A stretch of 64,000 bases of DNA from Chryseosolibacter sp035628595 (GCA_035628595.1 DASPJN010000021.1:21998-85997); one strand, 5' to 3'; counted from the stretch's first letter, positions 16,354-26,229 are shown. The notes: generated from the sequence alone by a model not told the origin. Numbers and translations are program-made.

Positions 16354-18311
16354 TGGAAACGCCCCGCCTTCTTTGGACACCAACGGACAAACTGAAAAAT
16401 GGATCCAATCTCGACCATTATCTGCAATGGTTAGCGAGCCACAAGAATCTACAATTCGATAGTTATGAACAGCTTTGGCAATGGTCGGTCGATGACGTCG
16501 CAGCTTTCTGGCAAAGCATGTGGGAATATTTCGAGGTCATCCACGAAGGAGAATTCAATCATGTTTTCTCAGGCGAAATGCCGACAGTCAAATGGTTTGA
16601 AGGTACATCGCTGAACTATGCCGAACATATTTTCAGGAAAGCAAACGATCAAACACCCGCGATAATTTTCAAATCTGAAGCCGGTGATGCTAAAACAATC
16701 TCATGGGCGACACTAAAAAACAACGTCGGATCATTACAGGCGTTTTTTAAAACACAGGGCATAACGACAGGTGATACCGTAGCAGCTTATCTTCCTTGTA
16801 TTCCAGAAGCATCCGCCGCGATGCTTGCAACGACAGGGCTGGGCGCGATCTGGTCGAGCGCTTCTCCTGATTTCGGTACCAATGCCGTCATCGATCGTTT
16901 TGCGCAGATTCACCCGAAGATCCTCATTGCTGTAGACAGCTATAGGTATGGCGGCAAAACATTTGATAAGACCGAAGCCGTACGCGCATTGACCGCAGCC
17001 CTTCCTACATTACAGTGCCTGATTGTTGTAAGTGAAAACGTAGCAGATGGAATCGCTGTAAAGAAGGTTAGCCGGTGGCGCGATGTAATATCTGACGATG
17101 TCGCACCGCAGTTTGTTCGCGTACCTTTCGCCCATCCGCTATGGATCTTGTATTCGTCGGGAACAACCGGGTTACCAAAAGCAATCACACATTCACATGG
17201 AGGTATCCTCCTCGAACAACTGAAGTACGGGACCTTTCATAACGACTTCAAGCCAGGTGAAAAATGTTTCTGGTATACAACCACCGGCTGGATGATGTGG
17301 AACTACATCCACGGGAGTCTGCTCGCGGGCGGCACGATGGTTCTTTACGACGGAAGTCCTGCGTATCCTGACCTCAACGTGCTCTGGCAATTCTGCAACA
17401 AGGTGGGTATTGCTCATTTCGGAACCAGTGCAGCTTTTATTCTCGCCAACATGAAAGCGGCAATAACACCTTCGTCCAAAGGAAACTTTCATCACCTTCG
17501 TTCAATTGGTTCAACCGGAAGTACCCTTCCACCGGAAGGTTTCGACTGGGTATATCAAAATGTAAAGAATGACCTTTGGCTGGCGTCAATGAGTGGTGGC
17601 ACGGATGTTTGCAGCGCCTTTGTTGGCGGTAACCCAACATGGCCTGTATACTCAGGTGAAATTCAGTGTCGTGCGCTCGGATGCAAACTTGAAGCGTTCA
17701 ACGATGAAGGGAAGTCAGTGGTAAATGAAGTCGGCGAAATGGTAATTACTGAACCAATGCCATCAATGCCCGTGTACTTCTGGAACGATCCTGAGTATAA
17801 ACGATATCGCGAAAGCTATTTTGAAATGTATCCTTCGATTTGGCGTCACGGCGACTGGATCGAGATCACGCCGCGAGATGGGATCATCATTTACGGCAGA
17901 TCTGACGCGACACTTAATCGCGGTGGAATAAGGATCGGTACGAGCGAAATTTATCGCGCGGTTGACAAGGTGAAAGAAGTTAAAGACAGTCTGATCATTT
18001 GTATTGAAAAAACCGGTGGAGAATTCTGGATGCCTTTATTTGTTGTCATGGCTGACAACCAATCACTCTCTGATGATCTGAAAAAGAAAATCAACGCGAC
18101 GATCAGAGCCGACCACAGCCCGAGACATGTGCCCGATGAAATCATTGCCGTACCGGATCTTCCTTATACCATCAGCGGGAAGAAGACGGAAACGCCTGTA
18201 AAAAAAGTATTGATGGGGCAGGATCCAAAAAAGGTTGTGAATGCCGGATCGCTGAGAAACCCATCATCGATGGACTTCTTTGTCATGCTTGCAGGCAAGG
18301 TTAACGTTTGA
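16353..18311 (+). CDS. Acetoacetyl-CoA synthetase
   Basis: Acyl-adenylate-forming enzyme that activates acetoacetate with CoA and ATP. At 652 residues it has the full family length. It opens LLWTPTDKLKNGSNLDHYLQ, typical of acetoacetate-CoA ligases. The AMP-binding loop LYSSGTTGLPKAITH lies near residue 266, SMSGGTDVCSAFVGGNP near 410, and the C-terminal catalytic Lys region PYTISGKKTETPVKK near 605. It probably lets the cell use ketone-type carbon or recycle acetoacetate. It is unrelated in function to its operon neighbours. Confidence 0.9.
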   Translation: METPRLLWTPTDKLKNGSNLDHYLQWLASHKNLQFDSYEQLWQWSVDDVAAFWQSMWEYFEVIHEGEFNHVFSGEMPTVKWFEGTSLNYAEHIFRKANDQTPAIIFKSEAGDAKTISWATLKNNVGSLQAFFKTQGITTGDTVAAYLPCIPEASAAMLATTGLGAIWSSASPDFGTNAVIDRFAQIHPKILIAVDSYRYGGKTFDKTEAVRALTAALPTLQCLIVVSENVADGIAVKKVSRWRDVISDDVAPQFVRVPFAHPLWILYSSGTTGLPKAITHSHGGILLEQLKYGTFHNDFKPGEKCFWYTTTGWMMWNYIHGSLLAGGTMVLYDGSPAYPDLNVLWQFCNKVGIAHFGTSAAFILANMKAAITPSSKGNFHHLRSIGSTGSTLPPEGFDWVYQNVKNDLWLASMSGGTDVCSAFVGGNPTWPVYSGEIQCRALGCKLEAFNDEGKSVVNEVGEMVITEPMPSMPVYFWNDPEYKRYRESYFEMYPSIWRHGDWIEITPRDGIIIYGRSDATLNRGGIRIGTSEIYRAVDKVKEVKDSLIICIEKTGGEFWMPLFVVMADNQSLSDDLKKKINATIRADHSPRHVPDEIIAVPDLPYTISGKKTETPVKKVLMGQDPKKVVNAGSLRNPSSMDFFVMLAGKVNV

Positions 18312-18339
18312 TCTTACTTCATTAACGCGCTTAACTATA

Positions 18340-18678
18340 ATGAATATGAAAAAATCACAGATAAATTTTACAGTCGAGTTAGATCAGAATAACATTCCTG
18401 AAAAGATTGTATGGGATGCGACGGATAAACCAGAAATGCAAAGCAATGAAACCAAAACCGTGAGCATCGCTCTTTGGGATCACAAGCAAAAGAACACGCT
18501 GCGTATTGATCTCTGGACGAAAGACATGCCCGTTGAAGAAATGAAACGATTTTTTATTGATTGTCTGGGTGGACTTGGTCAGAGTATGCTCACCGCTACC
18601 GGCGACGAGTTTATGGCGAGTGAGACAAACGCACTGTGCGAGCGCCTCGTCAAACACCTGCAAGCCGAAAACAAGTAG
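18340..18678 (+). CDS. gldC: Gliding motility protein GldC
   Basis: 112-residue soluble protein matching GldC of Bacteroidota: KKSQINFTVELDQNNIPEKI near the start, LWDHKQKNTLRIDLWTKDMP in the centre, and a helical C-terminus. GldC is reported to support gliding in Flavobacterium without being strictly required. ATG 18340 is chosen; a longer in-frame extension would overlap the preceding gene. Gliding core genes gldB and gldF/G are not nearby. Presence of gldC alone does not prove motility, but it is a strong marker of the phylum. Confidence 0.88.
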   Translation: MNMKKSQINFTVELDQNNIPEKIVWDATDKPEMQSNETKTVSIALWDHKQKNTLRIDLWTKDMPVEEMKRFFIDCLGGLGQSMLTATGDEFMASETNALCERLVKHLQAENK

Positions 18679-18696
18679 TCCCACGACTCCCAAACG

Positions 18697-18726
18697 TTTG
18701 TAATTTCCCAAAAATTTGTACTTTAG
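18697..18726 (+). promoter_or_regulatory. Bacteroidota-type promoter for the TonB receptor gene at 18793
   Basis: TTTG at 18697-18700, an 18-bp spacer, and TACTTTAG at 18719-18726, one mismatch from TAnnTTTG. It gives a leader of about 60 nt. Confidence 0.55.
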
Positions 18727-18792
18727 GTAAGGGAAAGCTCGGTATGCATAACATTTGCTTTCCCTTGACTTAACCCATCAGCCTTACGTGAT

Positions 18793-21735
18793 ATGAAGAA
18801 ATTTTACCAAGGATTGTTAGCGTTGCTATTCTTATCAGGAGCAGTGCCTGTTTTTGCTCAGACCAATGTGTCAGGAACAATCACTGACTTTGCGACGGGT
18901 CAGCCGATCGCAGGTGTAAACATTATTGTCAAAGGAAAAGTAATTGGAACAGTGACCGATGCAGATGGGAACTTTGCTTTAAAAATCAACGATCAGCCTC
19001 CGCTTACCTTAATTGTATCTTTTGTCGGTTATAAGAATACCGAAGTCGCGGTGACTGATGCGAATACCTCCGGGCTTAAGATTACAATGGAAGAACAGAC
19101 AATGCTTGCAGATGAAGTTGTCATCTCAGCTTCGAGGGTGGAGGAAAGTATTCTGGAATCACCTGTTTCAATTGAGAAGATGGACATTCTCGAGGTGCAG
19201 AACACACCTGCAGACAACTATTACAAAGCGATTGCAAACCTGAAGGGTGTAGATGTCGCCACTAGCAGTATAAATTTTCAAATTATCAATACGAGAGGTT
19301 TCGGGTCTACTGGTAACACCAGATTCGTACAGCTGACAGATGGAATGGACACACAGGCGCCTGCGTTGAACTTCCCGATTGGCAATCTGAATGGTCCTTC
19401 TGAGCTGGATGTCGAGAGTGTGGAATTGATTCCGGGGGCGTCATCGGCTCTTTATGGACCGAATGCTTTTAATGGAATTCTGCTTGTAAACAGCAAAAAT
19501 CCTTTTGAATATCAGGGTCTGAGTGCGTTCGCAAAAGCCGGCGTAAATCACGTTGGCAGCGATGCCGATTATGAAGGTGGCCCCTCCCCTGTTTGGGAAG
19601 GCTCCATTCGATATGCGAAAGCTTTCAATAACAAGATTGCATTTAAGCTTAATGCCTCGTACATGCAGGCGCAGGATTGGCATGGAACAAGCAGTTACGA
19701 TCGTGAGATCGGCAGAACGCCAGAGGGATTTAATTTCAATCCCGGTGCAGATAAGCTTCACCAAATGGGTGATGAGGCGAGTGTAAATCTTGCTATTTTA
19801 CGCCTCAGTACTGACAAACCTGGAACCCCAGGATGGCAAACGCTTGCGAGCAGTGGCATTGGTGTTTTTGCACCCGGCACAACAGCATGGGAGTACGCGC
19901 AAAACAATTGGCTTCCAAGCCACATAGTTTCTGTGACACCGTTCACCGAAGAAAATGTAGTTGACTACAACGCGAAAAACTTAAAGCTAAATGGTGGCGC
20001 ATTCTGGAGATTAAACGACAAAGTTGAATTAAGCTATTTATACAACGGCGGCTTTGGAACCAGCGTTTATACAGGCGCGCAAAGATATTCGTTAAAAAAC
20101 TTTTCAATAAATCAACACCGCTTACAACTAAGAGGGGATAACTTTTTCCTGCGTGGATATACGACTCGTGAAAATTCAGGCGATTCATATATTGCTGAAT
20201 TTCTTGCAAAACGTTTAAACGATATCCGCAGTGGCGGCAATGTTTCGACGTGGCTTGGCACTTATGCGATTTATTATCTAAGACACCTGTACGATAATGG
20301 ATTCACGGACCCGAATGCGAACGGCGCTTCGGCTATCATTCCTGTCGATCTCCAAATGGCTGCGCATAACTTCGCGCGGCAGCAAACGGATAATCGCTTT
20401 CCGTTAGCCGCGGGAACACCCGAGTTTGAGGCGGCGAAAGAGCTTGCATTACAGGGTGTGGTACCGGACGGTCCGTCGTTCAGGGATAAAACAAACCTCT
20501 ATCACGCCGAAGGTCAATACGACTTCAAAAACGAAATCAAAACCATTGAATTGCAGATGGGTGGAAGCTATCGCTTGTATGATCTTAATTCGAACGGAAC
20601 TATTTTCGATGACCGCACGGAAAATATTACCATTAGGGAATTTGGCGGATATGTGCAGGCGGGCAAGTGGCTCGGCGACCGAACGTTCAAGCTTTCTGGC
20701 TCCGTTCGCTACGACAAGAATGAAAACTTTAAAGGAAAAGTTAACCCAAGGATCTCCGGTTTATGGAAAGCCGGCAGGGATCACAACATCAGACTATCTT
20801 ATCAAACGGGCTTCAGAATTCCTTCAACGCAAGGCCAGCACATCGACCTGAACATTATTTCAGCACGACTTCTCGGGGGACTACAACGTTACGCCGATAA
20901 GTACAATCTGGTGCAACCAGGCTATTCATTCGAAGGTTTCTCGGTCGAAGATTATTCACGCGCTGTTTTCAATCAAAAGGCAACTCCCGAAGCAATTATT
21001 GATCCGGCCAATACTTCGTTACTAAAACCATTTACTTTCACCCCTGTGAAACCAGAACAGGTTCAAAACATCGAAGTTGGTTATAAAGGGTTAATTCAAA
21101 ATAAGCTTTTCATTGATGCAGCGTATTACTACAACATTTATAACGACTTTATCACGCAGGTGCGTGTGAGAGTTGCAAGTCCATTGCCGGACAACTCGGG
21201 ACCTAATTATGCAACGCTGCTAAACGGCACAGCAATGACCGTGCAAAGTGACGGTTCGATCACGGGTAATACCGCGCAGATCTATACAAACAGTACTGAG
21301 CAGGTGACAAGCCAGGGCGCGGTGCTTGGACTTACTTACAATTTACCAAAAGGATATGCCGTTGGCACGAACTACAACTGGAACGTAATTAACAATGTAC
21401 CAGATGGGTTCCTCGCGGAATTCAATACACCTGAGCACAAAGTGAACCTGACCTTCGGGAACAGAAAGGTGACAGAGAATTTTGGCTTTAACCTTGCATG
21501 GAGATGGCAATCAGAGTTTCTGTGGGAATCTTCTTTCACGATCCCAAGAAATGGATACGTGCCCGCGTACACTACCCTTGATGGCCAGGTGAGCTATAAG
21601 GTTCCATCAATAAAATCCGTCATCAAGCTCGGCGGGTCAAACTTGCTGAACGAAAAATACATTCAAAGTTTAGGAGGCGTTAACATCGGAGCGCTGTACT
21701 ACATTTCAGTTACGTTCGATCAGTGGCTTCGCTAA
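18793..21735 (+). CDS. TonB-dependent receptor with carboxypeptidase-like N-terminal domain
   Basis: Outer membrane transporter of 980 residues. A signal peptide ends near VPVFAQ. Residues about 25-110 form a CarboxypepD_reg-like beta domain (VSGTITDFATGQPIAGVNII). The plug domain follows (SPVSIEKMDILEVQ, then VESVELIPGASSALYGPNAF) and then a 22-strand-type barrel ending in an aromatic-rich strand (LYYISVTFDQWLR). No SusD gene accompanies it, so it is not a standard glycan pair. The substrate is unknown. It has its own promoter and terminator. Confidence 0.88.
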   Translation: MKKFYQGLLALLFLSGAVPVFAQTNVSGTITDFATGQPIAGVNIIVKGKVIGTVTDADGNFALKINDQPPLTLIVSFVGYKNTEVAVTDANTSGLKITMEEQTMLADEVVISASRVEESILESPVSIEKMDILEVQNTPADNYYKAIANLKGVDVATSSINFQIINTRGFGSTGNTRFVQLTDGMDTQAPALNFPIGNLNGPSELDVESVELIPGASSALYGPNAFNGILLVNSKNPFEYQGLSAFAKAGVNHVGSDADYEGGPSPVWEGSIRYAKAFNNKIAFKLNASYMQAQDWHGTSSYDREIGRTPEGFNFNPGADKLHQMGDEASVNLAILRLSTDKPGTPGWQTLASSGIGVFAPGTTAWEYAQNNWLPSHIVSVTPFTEENVVDYNAKNLKLNGGAFWRLNDKVELSYLYNGGFGTSVYTGAQRYSLKNFSINQHRLQLRGDNFFLRGYTTRENSGDSYIAEFLAKRLNDIRSGGNVSTWLGTYAIYYLRHLYDNGFTDPNANGASAIIPVDLQMAAHNFARQQTDNRFPLAAGTPEFEAAKELALQGVVPDGPSFRDKTNLYHAEGQYDFKNEIKTIELQMGGSYRLYDLNSNGTIFDDRTENITIREFGGYVQAGKWLGDRTFKLSGSVRYDKNENFKGKVNPRISGLWKAGRDHNIRLSYQTGFRIPSTQGQHIDLNIISARLLGGLQRYADKYNLVQPGYSFEGFSVEDYSRAVFNQKATPEAIIDPANTSLLKPFTFTPVKPEQVQNIEVGYKGLIQNKLFIDAAYYYNIYNDFITQVRVRVASPLPDNSGPNYATLLNGTAMTVQSDGSITGNTAQIYTNSTEQVTSQGAVLGLTYNLPKGYAVGTNYNWNVINNVPDGFLAEFNTPEHKVNLTFGNRKVTENFGFNLAWRWQSEFLWESSFTIPRNGYVPAYTTLDGQVSYKVPSIKSVIKLGGSNLLNEKYIQSLGGVNIGALYYISVTFDQWLR

Positions 21736-21758
21736 TTTGAAAAAACATCTGACAACCA

Positions 21759-21786
21759 AAGGCCGGAATAAGACCCGGCCTTTTTA
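21759..21786 (+). terminator. Rho-independent terminator after the TonB receptor
   Basis: AAGGCCGG (21759-21766), eight-base loop, CCGGCCTT (21775-21782), then T-rich sequence. Confidence 0.9.
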
Positions 21787-21797
21787 ATCTTTACGTT

Positions 21798-22991
21798 ATG
21801 AAATCCATGCAACGCATTTTGTTTATCGCAGCAATCTCATTTACCCTTCTTTCTTGCAATGATGATGATACCGATCCAAAAGGATATCTGGTGAGCACCG
21901 AGTTTTATGGAAATTTCGATGCAGAGACGCTCCAGACACTGATGGCTACTGCGGGCATCGACCTGGATCCCGCGTTGATTCAGTACGATGTTGAAATGTA
22001 CCGGATGGTTTACCGGACAACTTATAAAGGATCGGATATTGAAGCGTCTGGTATGATTGCAATGCCGGTCAATTCTCCGGACGAAGTTGGCATGGTTAGC
22101 TTTCAACATGGGACTATCGCCAGTCACGAGGATGCTCCATCACAAATGCAACCTGGTGAATCGGTTGCGAATCTTTACGCAGCATTAGCGAGTACAGGAT
22201 ACATTGTTCCAATTCCTGACTACATTGGCTTTGGCAGCTCGGATGACATCTCGCATCCCTATTACGTGGAAGAAGCCACTGCTGACGCCGTAATTGACAT
22301 GTTGCGGGCGTCGAAGGAATTTGCGGCGAGTGTGAATGTTTCTTTCGATGGGTCACTATTCCTCGCGGGATATTCACAAGGTGGGTATGCAACACTAGCA
22401 GCACATAAGGCAATTGAAAGCGAAGGCTTGGAGGGATTTAACCTCAAAGCATCGTTTCCAGCGTCAGGTGGATACGACGTGAAGGGGATGCAGGAATATT
22501 TCTTTGATTTGACTGAATACAATCAGCCATTTTACATCGCTTACGTTGCGCACGCCTATTCGAAACATTACGAATGGACAGAACCATTTTCAACAATTTT
22601 TCAGGAACCTTACGCCACGGCGATTCCTTCCCTGTTCGATGGTTCAAAATCGGCAGATGCGATCAACGATGAGCTGACAGATATAATCGCGGATCTTATT
22701 CATCCGGAAGTGCTGGAAAATATTGATGATCCCCAATACGATTTCATTACAGAAGGCTTTGTTGAAAACGGTCTTACCGATTGGGTACCCGCGATCCCTG
22801 TTCACTTTTATCATGGCGATGCAGATATCACCGTTCCTTATCAAAACTCAGTCGATACGTATGAGCAGCTTATCGCAAACGGAGCAAGTGAAACAATTAT
22901 CACATTCACAACTTTGGACGGTGCCACCCACAGCAGTGGGATATTTCCTTACATAGAAGAATTTGTTCCTTTAATGCTTTCAATAGATTAG
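21798..22991 (+). CDS. Lipoprotein alpha/beta hydrolase (paralogue A)
   Basis: 397 residues with a lipobox (FTLLSC) and the Asp-rich NDDDTD tail often seen on exported Bacteroidota lipoproteins. The hydrolase core has FLAGYSQGGYATLAAH near residue 190 (nucleophile Ser in GYSQGG), VHFYHGDADITVPY (catalytic Asp) and DGATHSSG (catalytic His), and an oxyanion-region SFQHGT. This resembles secretory lipase/esterase families. A close relative is encoded at 25033-26229. Substrate unknown; probably a surface or periplasm-facing ester hydrolase. Confidence 0.82.
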   Translation: MKSMQRILFIAAISFTLLSCNDDDTDPKGYLVSTEFYGNFDAETLQTLMATAGIDLDPALIQYDVEMYRMVYRTTYKGSDIEASGMIAMPVNSPDEVGMVSFQHGTIASHEDAPSQMQPGESVANLYAALASTGYIVPIPDYIGFGSSDDISHPYYVEEATADAVIDMLRASKEFAASVNVSFDGSLFLAGYSQGGYATLAAHKAIESEGLEGFNLKASFPASGGYDVKGMQEYFFDLTEYNQPFYIAYVAHAYSKHYEWTEPFSTIFQEPYATAIPSLFDGSKSADAINDELTDIIADLIHPEVLENIDDPQYDFITEGFVENGLTDWVPAIPVHFYHGDADITVPYQNSVDTYEQLIANGASETIITFTTLDGATHSSGIFPYIEEFVPLMLSID

Positions 22992-23615
22992 CACCGCAGT
23001 AAGTTAAAATTGTCTGAATTGGGATTTTCAGGATCAACGAATGATTGAATTCAATCTTTCTTGTTTCAGCAAAAGTTCTTGCTTCGCAACGTCTCCATCC
23101 TATTGATACAATCATCAAAGTTCAACAATAGCATTTCATCTTGACGGAGCCCTTCGGCGTCACATACAATGCCAAACGCCGCTGGGGCTAGTGCGACTTG
23201 TTTGTGAATATTGAAATATTAACCATACCGCTGATTACCACTGTTTGAGTATTCGAACTCAGGGTTTAACGCGCTTAGAATCAGAGCCCCGCAAGGCGGT
23301 GACGCTGGTCGGGAAATAACTATTGATGTCTGATCCCGGAAGTCGCATGATTACCTGTAAGACCCGAAGGGGTCAACTCCTGAGATTTTAAGCGCATTGT
23401 CCGACCCTGAAGGCGGTCGAAGGTTCGCTTCTAGAGAGCTTTGAAGGCATTTCATATTTGATCATACACAATCGAGGGATATCGCAGACGCGGTAAGCAC
23501 ATGTGCTGGAATGCATACCTGCGACATGACGCAACAATTGGACATCCCACTGAACTAAACGGTTGATCCCATTCAAATCCTCAAGCCAAACAATTATCAT
23601 CAGTCTTTCAAAAAA
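22992..23615. other. Long intergenic region without a convincing gene
   Basis: About 620 bp between a plus-strand hydrolase and the shared terminator of the fasciclin gene. Only short frames interrupted by stops are seen on both strands. It contains small inverted GC-rich pieces such as GACCCGAAGGGGTC (23362-23375) and GACCCTGAAGGCGGTC (23403-23418), and a 32-bp stretch at 23469-23500 that resembles 44804-44836. It may be eroded mobile or intergenic-repeat DNA. No tRNA or rRNA was recognised. Confidence 0.5.
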
Positions 23616-23649
23616 CAAAAGCCGTCTCAGAAATCCCGAGACGGCTTTT
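23616..23649 (-). terminator. Bidirectional-looking terminator after the fasciclin gene
   Basis: A perfect 12-bp stem, AAAAGCCGTCTC (23616-23627) with GAGACGGCTTTT (23637-23648), separated by nine bases. It lies 24 bp past the stop of the minus-strand fasciclin gene and has T-tracts on both strands. Confidence 0.9.
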
Positions 23650-23672
23650 TCGAAGTATTAAAAAAAACAGGA

Positions 23673-24791
23673 TTACATAGGCGAAAGGAAACCTGCAATT
23701 ACATTAATAATACCGTTCTGAGCAGGATTCGCGCCGGTGGCTGTTAGTACATCCAACACTGCTATCTGAGCTTCTGGTGTAGTATCACCATTTGAATCAA
23801 TAACGATACCTGTCATGATACCATTCGCTTGATCCGGAGGTGCATTGGTTGCCAGTACAGTAAGTTTTCTGGTTGATGTTGCCGTAGCCAGCGTGTTGAA
23901 TTGACCGCCTTGTGCGTAGTCATCTGTGCCTCCATAAGTAACTTCATCAGCAACTACATGGTGCGAGATAATGCCATACCACTCTTCACCTGTGAGTGTG
24001 TCAGAATCAAGAATTTCATCTTCTAATAAAGCTTCAAATGTTGCATTGGTTGGTGCGAATACTGTATACAGAAAGTCCTCTGTTCCCGGAGCTTCATTTA
24101 AGAGTATCTCCGTAAGTGTCGGAAGTCCCTCATCCTCCGCATATGCGTTCGCCATCTGCAAGCCGCCCGATAGGGTAGTAAAATCTGAGCCGAGCAATAT
24201 TGGCTGGAGTACGGTTCCAAGTGTGGATACAATTAAATCTCCAATTGTTGGGGGTACAAGAACTACATCCACAACATGAACAACGCCGTTTGTTGCATCC
24301 CTGTCGGCTGTTGTCACTTTGGAATTAGAGGTTGCACCAGTATCCAGTGTTTTCTCTCCCGTAGTAGTGGTTACCACCATTATTTGCTCACCTTGTAATG
24401 TTGTCAAAGCGGCGCCATTTGTCAATGCGCTGGAAAGATGCTCGCTATTTGCCACATGGTATGCCAAAACGGCCTGTGTTACCTGCTCAGAGATTGAGCT
24501 AAAGTTGTCAAGCCCCAATGTGGAAAGCAAAGTTTCCATTGCCGCGTTGCTCGGTGCGAATAATGTCAAATTAGCACCGTCAGCATCGAGTTGATCATCT
24601 AAGCCAGCAGCAATAAGTTGTTCCTCAACCATCGACAGGTTATCGTCTCCCTGAACAATTTCCCAGATTGTTTGGGTTGCGGCTGGCGGCCCGTCCTCAT
24701 CGTCATCACATCCGCTGATGCCAACCGTGGTTAACGCTGCCACAACCAGTAGCGCGTGTTTCATAAAAGATTGAAATCTCTTTAAGTTCAT
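23673..24791 (-). CDS. Lipoprotein with two fasciclin (FAS1) domains
   Basis: 372 residues with a lipobox (VGISGC) followed by an Asp-rich tail (DDDEDG). FAS1 domain 1 spans about 42-165 (ANLTLFAPSNAAMETLLS; VLAYHVANSEHLSSAL; NGVVHVVDVVLVPP). FAS1 domain 2 spans about 168-372 (FLYTVFAPTNATFEALL; GIISHHVVADEVTYGG; NGIINVIAGFLSPM). FAS1 domains mediate adhesion, so a cell-surface adhesion role is likely. It lies reversed between two paralogous hydrolase genes. Low-GC, Thr/Ala-rich composition is normal for such proteins. Confidence 0.9.
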   Translation of the reverse strand: MNLKRFQSFMKHALLVVAALTTVGISGCDDDEDGPPAATQTIWEIVQGDDNLSMVEEQLIAAGLDDQLDADGANLTLFAPSNAAMETLLSTLGLDNFSSISEQVTQAVLAYHVANSEHLSSALTNGAALTTLQGEQIMVVTTTTGEKTLDTGATSNSKVTTADRDATNGVVHVVDVVLVPPTIGDLIVSTLGTVLQPILLGSDFTTLSGGLQMANAYAEDEGLPTLTEILLNEAPGTEDFLYTVFAPTNATFEALLEDEILDSDTLTGEEWYGIISHHVVADEVTYGGTDDYAQGGQFNTLATATSTRKLTVLATNAPPDQANGIMTGIVIDSNGDTTPEAQIAVLDVLTATGANPAQNGIINVIAGFLSPM

Positions 24792-25032
24792 AATCGTTTT
24801 TGAGTATAGTTAATTGGTATTATTAATCAATGTTAAAGAAAAAACCGTTGATTTGCCTCGCCCGCTGGTTATTTTTTCTATTCCGATAACGTTGCAAACC
24901 GTCAAAATCCCATATATCGCCGGTGGCATACCATTAGCGGCGGCAAAGGACGTTTTGCTTTTCTTGACAATCGTATCTCTTATAGCCGGCATAAAATTTT
25001 AACTGCTTCTAGCGGCGATAATCTTCAATTTT

Positions 25033-26229
25033 ATGAAAGCATCCATACGGCATTCCCTGCTCATCTCATTATGCATTTTCGCATCCGGTTGTTCAAAAGA
25101 GGATGATCCCATCAAAGATTCGTTAATAGTGGAAGCTGACATCGTGAACAGCCGGTCTGCAGCAGAATTGAAAGCCTATTTGTACCTGTCGGGTTTTGAC
25201 ATAGACCCAGCAGCAATGAAATATGACGTGGATGTAATCAAGGTTGCCTATGAAAGCACGTACAAAGGAAAACCGATTGTCGCTTCGGGCCTGATTGTGT
25301 TACCAAAGACTTCCGATCCCGTTGGAATGGTAAGTTTTCAACACGGGACGATCTCCACTCAGGCGGAAGCGCCGAGCGTTCAGCCATCCGACAGCTTTCA
25401 GCTTTTAATCGCGGCCGCCTTGAGCTCTACAGGATTGATCGCAGTCATTCCCGATTACATTGGCTTTGGAACCTCAAGTGATATTTTCCATCCGTATTTC
25501 GTTGAAGACGCTACCGCGACTGCTGTTATCGATAACATTCTTGCTGCGCGCGAGCTGGCTGAAACAAACAGGGTGAATTTTGATGGTAAACTATTCCTGG
25601 CGGGATACTCACAAGGTGGATATGCCACACTTGCAGCACAAAAGTACATCGAGCAAAATGGTTTAGATGGGTTTAATCTTATAGCTACGTTTCCGGGTGC
25701 TGGCGGTTACGATGTGAAGTCCATGCAGGAATATTTGTTTTCACAGGATCAGTACGACAATCCCTTTTATATCGCCTACGTTGCAAGAAGCTACGAATCG
25801 CACTATGATTGGGAGAATGGACTCTCTGATTTTTTTCAGGAACCATTCGCCGCAAATATTCCAACACTCTTCAATGGTACCAATTCAACTACAGTGATAA
25901 ATCAACAGCTTACGACGAACATCGACGATTTAATCTCGATGGAACTGCTGACTAACGCGGAAACAGACCCCCAGTTTGAATACATTATCAGTGCGTTCGA
26001 AGAAAATTCGTTAACTGACTGGACTCCATCTACGCCAACATATATGTACCACGGAGATATGGATACGACTGTACCTTATTCGAACTCAGTTGTCACCTAC
26101 GATACGTTCATCTCCAATGGCGCAAGAGAAAACACGATTCATTTCACGACCCTCGCTGGTACAGATCATACCACGGCGGTTAAACCGTATATTGAGGATT
26201 TTTTACCAAAGATGATTTCGATGTTATAG
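25033..26229 (+). CDS. Lipoprotein alpha/beta hydrolase (paralogue B)
   Basis: 398 residues, clearly homologous along its whole length to the protein at 21798-22991. Shared landmarks are the lipobox (ASGCSKEDD here), VGMVSFQHGTIS, IPDYIGFGTSSDIFHPYFVE, LFLAGYSQGGYATLAA with the nucleophile Ser, TYMYHGDMDTTVPY with the Asp, and GTDHTTAV with the His. All triad residues are present. The two genes probably arose by tandem duplication, with the fasciclin gene now between them. The stop codon directly abuts that of the convergent rhodanese gene (TAGCTA). Confidence 0.82.
   Translation: MKASIRHSLLISLCIFASGCSKEDDPIKDSLIVEADIVNSRSAAELKAYLYLSGFDIDPAAMKYDVDVIKVAYESTYKGKPIVASGLIVLPKTSDPVGMVSFQHGTISTQAEAPSVQPSDSFQLLIAAALSSTGLIAVIPDYIGFGTSSDIFHPYFVEDATATAVIDNILAARELAETNRVNFDGKLFLAGYSQGGYATLAAQKYIEQNGLDGFNLIATFPGAGGYDVKSMQEYLFSQDQYDNPFYIAYVARSYESHYDWENGLSDFFQEPFAANIPTLFNGTNSTTVINQQLTTNIDDLISMELLTNAETDPQFEYIISAFEENSLTDWTPSTPTYMYHGDMDTTVPYSNSVVTYDTFISNGARENTIHFTTLAGTDHTTAVKPYIEDFLPKMISML

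Noticed and set aside
23388..23618. Minus-strand frame of 76 codons in the gap before the fasciclin gene
   Set aside because: Unusual residue composition, overlaps the terminator, no family resemblance; probably noise.
24814..25002. Short plus-strand frame between the fasciclin and hydrolase genes
   Set aside because: Lies in the divergent control region, overlaps an opposite frame equally well, and shows no family features.
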